Part shown: positions 31,614 through 34,554 of the stretch, piece by piece
Layout of the letters: each line of letters begins with the position of its first letter
Position numbering within the stretch: position 1 is the stretch's first letter
DNA from: Candidatus Aphodovivens excrementavium
Lineage (GTDB): Bacteria > Actinomycetota > Coriobacteriia > Coriobacteriales > Eggerthellaceae
DNA length: 34,554 bases
Assembly (NCBI GenBank): GCA_018715935.1
Contig: DVKR01000039.1
Span: 1-34,554 of the forward strand
Direction of reading: 5' to 3'
The notes under the pieces: model-generated
What the model was told of the DNA's origin: nothing
The model's database searches: none
The model's input: only the letters and a program-made list of their open reading frames with translations
Made by a program: the position numbers and the translations under genes

Positions 31614-33767
31614 CTAGGGCAGCAGGTTCAGGCTCGCCAGCTCTTCCTTGACGTCGGGCATGTCGTAGTAATCCAAGCAGTCCGCGGTGGGGCAGCCGAG
31701 GTTCTCATCCCAGCCGAACGTGCGGTACAGCATCGTCAGACCGGTCTGGAAATCCTCGTGCTCCATCTTGTCGGTGCCCTCGGTGAAGGGCTGCTTGTCG
31801 GGATCCTTGTCGTAGGGCCATGCGGTCATGACGTCGTGGACGTTGCGGAAGTCGTTGCAGCCCATCTCCCCGTTTTCGCCCACCATGCCGCGTGCGGTCG
31901 CGGCGCGCTGGAGGGTCATGATCTTGGCGCCCGCCTTGTACAGGTCGTCCGTGGTCACCTGTTCGCCGGTGACGGCGGTGTAGAACTTGGCCTCCAAGTC
32001 GAGGTCGCCGCGGTAGTCGCGCGTCTTGGTCGGGCTCATGGTCATCGGCCACACCCAGTTGCACAGCGTCAGCGAATCGTGGAGCACGTCGGTGACGATG
32101 GACCACCAGCAGTAGTTCGCCTTGTGCTCGTTCATGGGCGTGTAGTTCTTGTCCGGATCCAGGGCGTCCTCGCCGCCCCAGAGCTCAGCTGCGATCTGCT
32201 TTTTCAACTCGACGGGCAGGCCGCAGTTGTGCAGGTTCTCATGCGAGTGGATCATCGGGTCGCGGTTGAAGATCATGTTGAGCAGGGCGCCAACCTGCGC
32301 CTGGCTCTCGAGTGCATGGTGCACCGGCCAGCCGCGGTAGTTGATCAGGCACGATGCCGTGGTGTCGAACCACTTCATGTCGTCCCAGCGCTCGCACCAC
32401 ACCAGCGGGCCGTGGCCGAGGTACGCCATCTCGTTGTCGTTCTGCGCGATGTGGCGCAGGAGCTTCGGCATGATCGCGGGATCGTTGTTCTTGAACGCGT
32501 CCCAATCGAACTGCGCGTATTCCTCGGGAGGCAGCACGCGCTTGAAGATGCCGTCGTGCACGCAGTGCGCGATGTCGCGGTACAGCTGGGCGTAGTTGCA
32601 CCACAGGCCCAGGTCATCCACCGTGCTGCCGATAACCTGATCCCAGATCAGCGCGTCCTCGGTGCTCGCTTTCACGGTGGTGTTCTCGCCCAGGATCTTG
32701 ATCATGTAGTTGCTGAACGGGAAGTTGGGCACGCAGGTGTTGCCGGTGATCTCGTAGCCGCCGTTTTTCTTGCTGTTGGGCACGCGCATGTCCGAATAAC
32801 AGTGGATCGGGCAGCTGTGGCAGCCGTCGAGCTTGATCGTGTACTTCTCCGCCTCGGGGCCCTCGTCCTTGGTCGTCTTCATCGTGCGGTAGCCGACGGT
32901 GTTCAGCTCGCCCGGTTTGGGTTCGCCGGTCTCGATGGGCTCGCCTTCGGCGTCGGCCCAGTACAGGCCCTTGCGTGCGGTCCAACGGGATCCCTTGTCG
33001 TAGTATTCGGCCCATTCCTGCTGGGTCGACGGCACGACGTGGTTGTTGTTCGCGCCGATGATGTCGCGCAGCATGTAGTCGGACAGATCGGCCACGGCCT
33101 GCGGATCGGCGACGTTCACGCTGCCGTTGCCCTCGACGACCAGCGCCTTGAGCTTCTTCGAGCCGAACAGCGTGCCCAGGCCGGCGCCGGCGGAATGGTT
33201 GCGCGAGTTGATGACGCAGGCGTAGGGGAGCAGGTTCTCGCCGGCCGGGCCGATGGACGCCACGCAGGCGCGGGTGCCCTCGACGCGGTTGAGCGCCTCG
33301 GCGGTTGCGCGGGTACCCATGCCCCAGACGAAGCCCGCGTCCTTGATCTGCACGTCGTCGTCCTTGATGTTGAGATACACCGGACGATCCGATGCGCCCT
33401 CGATGACGATGGCATCGTAGCCCGCTTGCTTGATGTGGGCACCCAGCATGCCGCCGGTATGCGCGTCGACGGGAAGATGGTCCTTGGTGAAGGTCGACAG
33501 GAACGTGATGGTGGTGCGTCCCGCCAGGGGCACGCCCGATGCGGTCAACGGTCCCACGGCGAACACGATCTTGGATTCGGGCGCCAGCGGATCCGTGCCC
33601 GCCGGAACCTCGTCGTAGATGATCTTGTTGGCGAGGCCCATGCCGCCGATGTAATCCTTATAAGGATCGGTCGATTGGGTGGTGATCTCCCCGGTCGTCA
33701 AGTTGACGCGCAGGATGGAGCCCGTCCAGCCATACGACTTATTCGGATCTTTGGTTGCGTCAGCCAT
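31614..33767 (-). CDS. Aldehyde:ferredoxin oxidoreductase (AOR) family, tungsten/molybdenum enzyme
   Basis: A 717-aa enzyme with the AOR N-terminal domain (GWTGSILRVNLTTGEI, IGGMGLANKIIYDEVP, GPLTASGVPLAGRTT) and bis-pterin regions. The 4Fe-4S site is C316-x2-C319-x3-C323 (GCHSCPIHCYSD) with a fourth cysteine further on, probably in TLCNWVWPM. AOR proteins oxidise aldehydes to acids, or reduce acids, with ferredoxin; relatives such as benzoyl-CoA reductase BamB reduce aromatic rings. The ATG at 33767 has GGAG about 9 bases upstream. The open frame to 33920 is not credible, since it runs through an inverted repeat. No signal peptide, so it is cytoplasmic. A divergent Tat-ferredoxin and a convergent NifU-like pair flank it. 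Confidence 0.93.
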   Translation of the reverse strand: MADATKDPNKSYGWTGSILRVNLTTGEITTQSTDPYKDYIGGMGLANKIIYDEVPAGTDPLAPESKIVFAVGPLTASGVPLAGRTTITFLSTFTKDHLPVDAHTGGMLGAHIKQAGYDAIVIEGASDRPVYLNIKDDDVQIKDAGFVWGMGTRATAEALNRVEGTRACVASIGPAGENLLPYACVINSRNHSAGAGLGTLFGSKKLKALVVEGNGSVNVADPQAVADLSDYMLRDIIGANNNHVVPSTQQEWAEYYDKGSRWTARKGLYWADAEGEPIETGEPKPGELNTVGYRTMKTTKDEGPEAEKYTIKLDGCHSCPIHCYSDMRVPNSKKNGGYEITGNTCVPNFPFSNYMIKILGENTTVKASTEDALIWDQVIGSTVDDLGLWCNYAQLYRDIAHCVHDGIFKRVLPPEEYAQFDWDAFKNNDPAIMPKLLRHIAQNDNEMAYLGHGPLVWCERWDDMKWFDTTASCLINYRGWPVHHALESQAQVGALLNMIFNRDPMIHSHENLHNCGLPVELKKQIAAELWGGEDALDPDKNYTPMNEHKANYCWWSIVTDVLHDSLTLCNWVWPMTMSPTKTRDYRGDLDLEAKFYTAVTGEQVTTDDLYKAGAKIMTLQRAATARGMVGENGEMGCNDFRNVHDVMTAWPYDKDPDKQPFTEGTDKMEHEDFQTGLTMLYRTFGWDENLGCPTADCLDYYDMPDVKEELASLNLLP

Positions 33768-33833
33768 TTTGGTTACTCCAAATCTCTTTTTGTACGAACG
33801 TTGCGTGATCGTAGCGCTGCGATTCGGAGCTCC

Positions 33834-33922
33834 GTTTGGCGTTCGCCCCGCCCGTGCGGGGCGGGGCGCCGCGTGCGACGCGCATGCGGTCCGTCGCCTG
33901 TCGTTCGGGGCGAACGCCAAAC
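33834..33922. promoter_or_regulatory. Competing inverted repeats in the AOR leader
   Basis: GTTTGGCGTTCGCCCCG (33834-33850) is perfectly complementary to CGGGGCGAACGCCAAAC (33906-33922), a 17-bp stem. Inside, CGCCCCGCCC (33844-33853) also pairs with GGGCGGGGCG just after it. Both use the same CGCCCCG, so only one can form. This is the 365-base region between the divergent AOR and ferredoxin genes; no other gene is seen in it. Confidence 0.65.
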
Positions 33923-34132
33923 CGCGCGTATCGTAGGCGAAGCGGCGTCAGGCGGTGTCCCCTCTTTGGGGGTAAAAGAAAAAAACGGCTGTTAAACGGC
34001 GGAGATACCCTCCAAGCGGGGACAACGCCCGACGCCGGTGGTTTAGGGTCGTCCCGTTGCGTGAGGCGCGCTCAGAGGCGCGAAGCTGCGAGAAGACGAG
34101 CGAGGAGAAACACCCGCAACGAGGGGGGAAAC

Positions 34133-34554
34133 ATGACCGACGTTACGAAAAACGGCGCTTCCGCCGATCCGGCGTTCGAAGCCGCATCCGGCGAGCCGAA
34201 CGGCGAGCCCGCCGCGACCGCTCAAACGCAATCGACGCCGACCGTCGAGGCTTCGGAGGGCGCTGAGCCCGCTCGGGCCGAGTCCGCCGGGCAGGCGCCC
34301 GGAAAGCATCGCACGATAACCCGCCGCCAGGTGCTCGCCATGGCCGGCTGCGGCGTGGCGGGATTGATCGTGGGCGGCGTGCTGGCTTCGTGGGGCGTCA
34401 CCGAGCGCTCCATCGCCTCGGGCCGCATCGACATCCGCACCACGCCCACCAAGATGATCGTCACCGACCGCGCCCGCTGCTCGGGCTGCCAGCGCTGCGA
34501 GATGATGTGCACGCTGAAGAACGACGGCCGCGTGTGCCAGCACATCGCGCGCGT
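34133..34554 (+). CDS. Tat-targeted 4Fe-4S ferredoxin subunit, N-terminal part (runs off window)
   Basis: The visible 140 residues start with a hydrophilic, Ala/Pro/Glu-rich stretch of about 60 residues. This is followed by a twin-arginine signal (TRRQVLAMAGCG, Arg64-Arg65) and a hydrophobic helix (VAGLIVGGVLASW), then the first ferredoxin motif CSGCQRCEMMC (Cys116-126). The long N-terminal region before the signal is unusual. It resembles the electron-transfer subunits of AOR-like or DMSO-reductase enzymes that work on the outer face of the membrane or are anchored by the signal helix. The ATG has GAGGGGGGAA 3 bases upstream. It is divergent from the AOR gene, which it may serve, or it opens a further oxidoreductase operon beyond the window. 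Confidence 0.85.
   Translation, partial: MTDVTKNGASADPAFEAASGEPNGEPAATAQTQSTPTVEASEGAEPARAESAGQAPGKHRTITRRQVLAMAGCGVAGLIVGGVLASWGVTERSIASGRIDIRTTPTKMIVTDRARCSGCQRCEMMCTLKNDGRVCQHIAR

Noticed and set aside
31389..33995. 868-aa plus-strand frame opposite the AOR gene
   Set aside because: Antisense shadow; no domain recognisable, while the minus strand is a clear AOR.

Overview
The window reads as chromosomal DNA from a high-GC anaerobic actinobacterium. The best guess is a gut Eggerthellaceae (Coriobacteriia). The guess rests on a type III glutamine synthetase beside a split ferredoxin-type glutamate synthase, LuxR-type regulators with a large multi-spanning membrane sensor half, a cytoplasmic molybdopterin oxidoreductase with a tiny ferredoxin partner, an aldehyde:ferredoxin oxidoreductase, and ATG/GTG/TTG starts with strong purine-rich ribosome binding sites. 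The genus cannot be fixed from the sequence alone.

Left part (1-6.0 kb, minus strand): a nitrogen-assimilation operon reading glutaminase domain, FMN/Fe-S synthase domain, four-cluster ferredoxin, FAD oxidoreductase, GXGXG domain, then glnN, which runs off the window. Together these form a five-piece archaeal-type GOGAT followed by glutamine synthetase. Next come an iron-sulfur flavoprotein with a strong terminator and an AGCS amino-acid:Na+ symporter behind a glycine riboswitch and a near-consensus promoter. Divergent from it is a fused FeoA-FeoB ferrous iron importer (8.7-11.1 kb).

Middle (11.3-14.9 kb): an MFS transporter, a convergent monoacylglycerol-lipase-like hydrolase, and a single-pass coiled-coil membrane protein.

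Molybdoenzyme module (15.0-22.9 kb, plus strand): a LysR regulator, an unrecognised 193-aa protein, a DMSO-reductase-family molybdopterin oxidoreductase without export signal, a two-cluster mini-ferredoxin, a DASS/SLC13 anion:Na+ symporter, and three very small proteins (single-pass membrane, Cys-rich, and zinc-ribbon with a collagen-like tail), ending in a terminator. The layout suggests uptake and reductive or hydroxyl-transfer conversion of an organic acid or aromatic in the cytoplasm, under LysR control. The substrate is unknown. This is the best candidate for an undescribed system.

Transport segment (23.2-26.0 kb): a CPA1 Na+/H+ antiporter preceded by three exact 30-bp tandem units, and an NSS amino-acid symporter with a terminator-like hairpin before its ribosome binding site.

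Right part (26.2-34.6 kb), visibly richer in G/C at third codon positions: two tandem paralogous membrane LuxR regulators (the second without any ATG/GTG/TTG start), a divergent NifU-like protein coupled to an unknown protein, a 21-bp-stem terminator, an aldehyde:ferredoxin oxidoreductase on the minus strand and, divergent from it, a Tat-targeted ferredoxin that runs off the end. This looks like a tungsten or molybdenum redox locus with its own regulators and Fe-S helper.

No tRNA, rRNA, CRISPR array, transposase or phage gene was seen.
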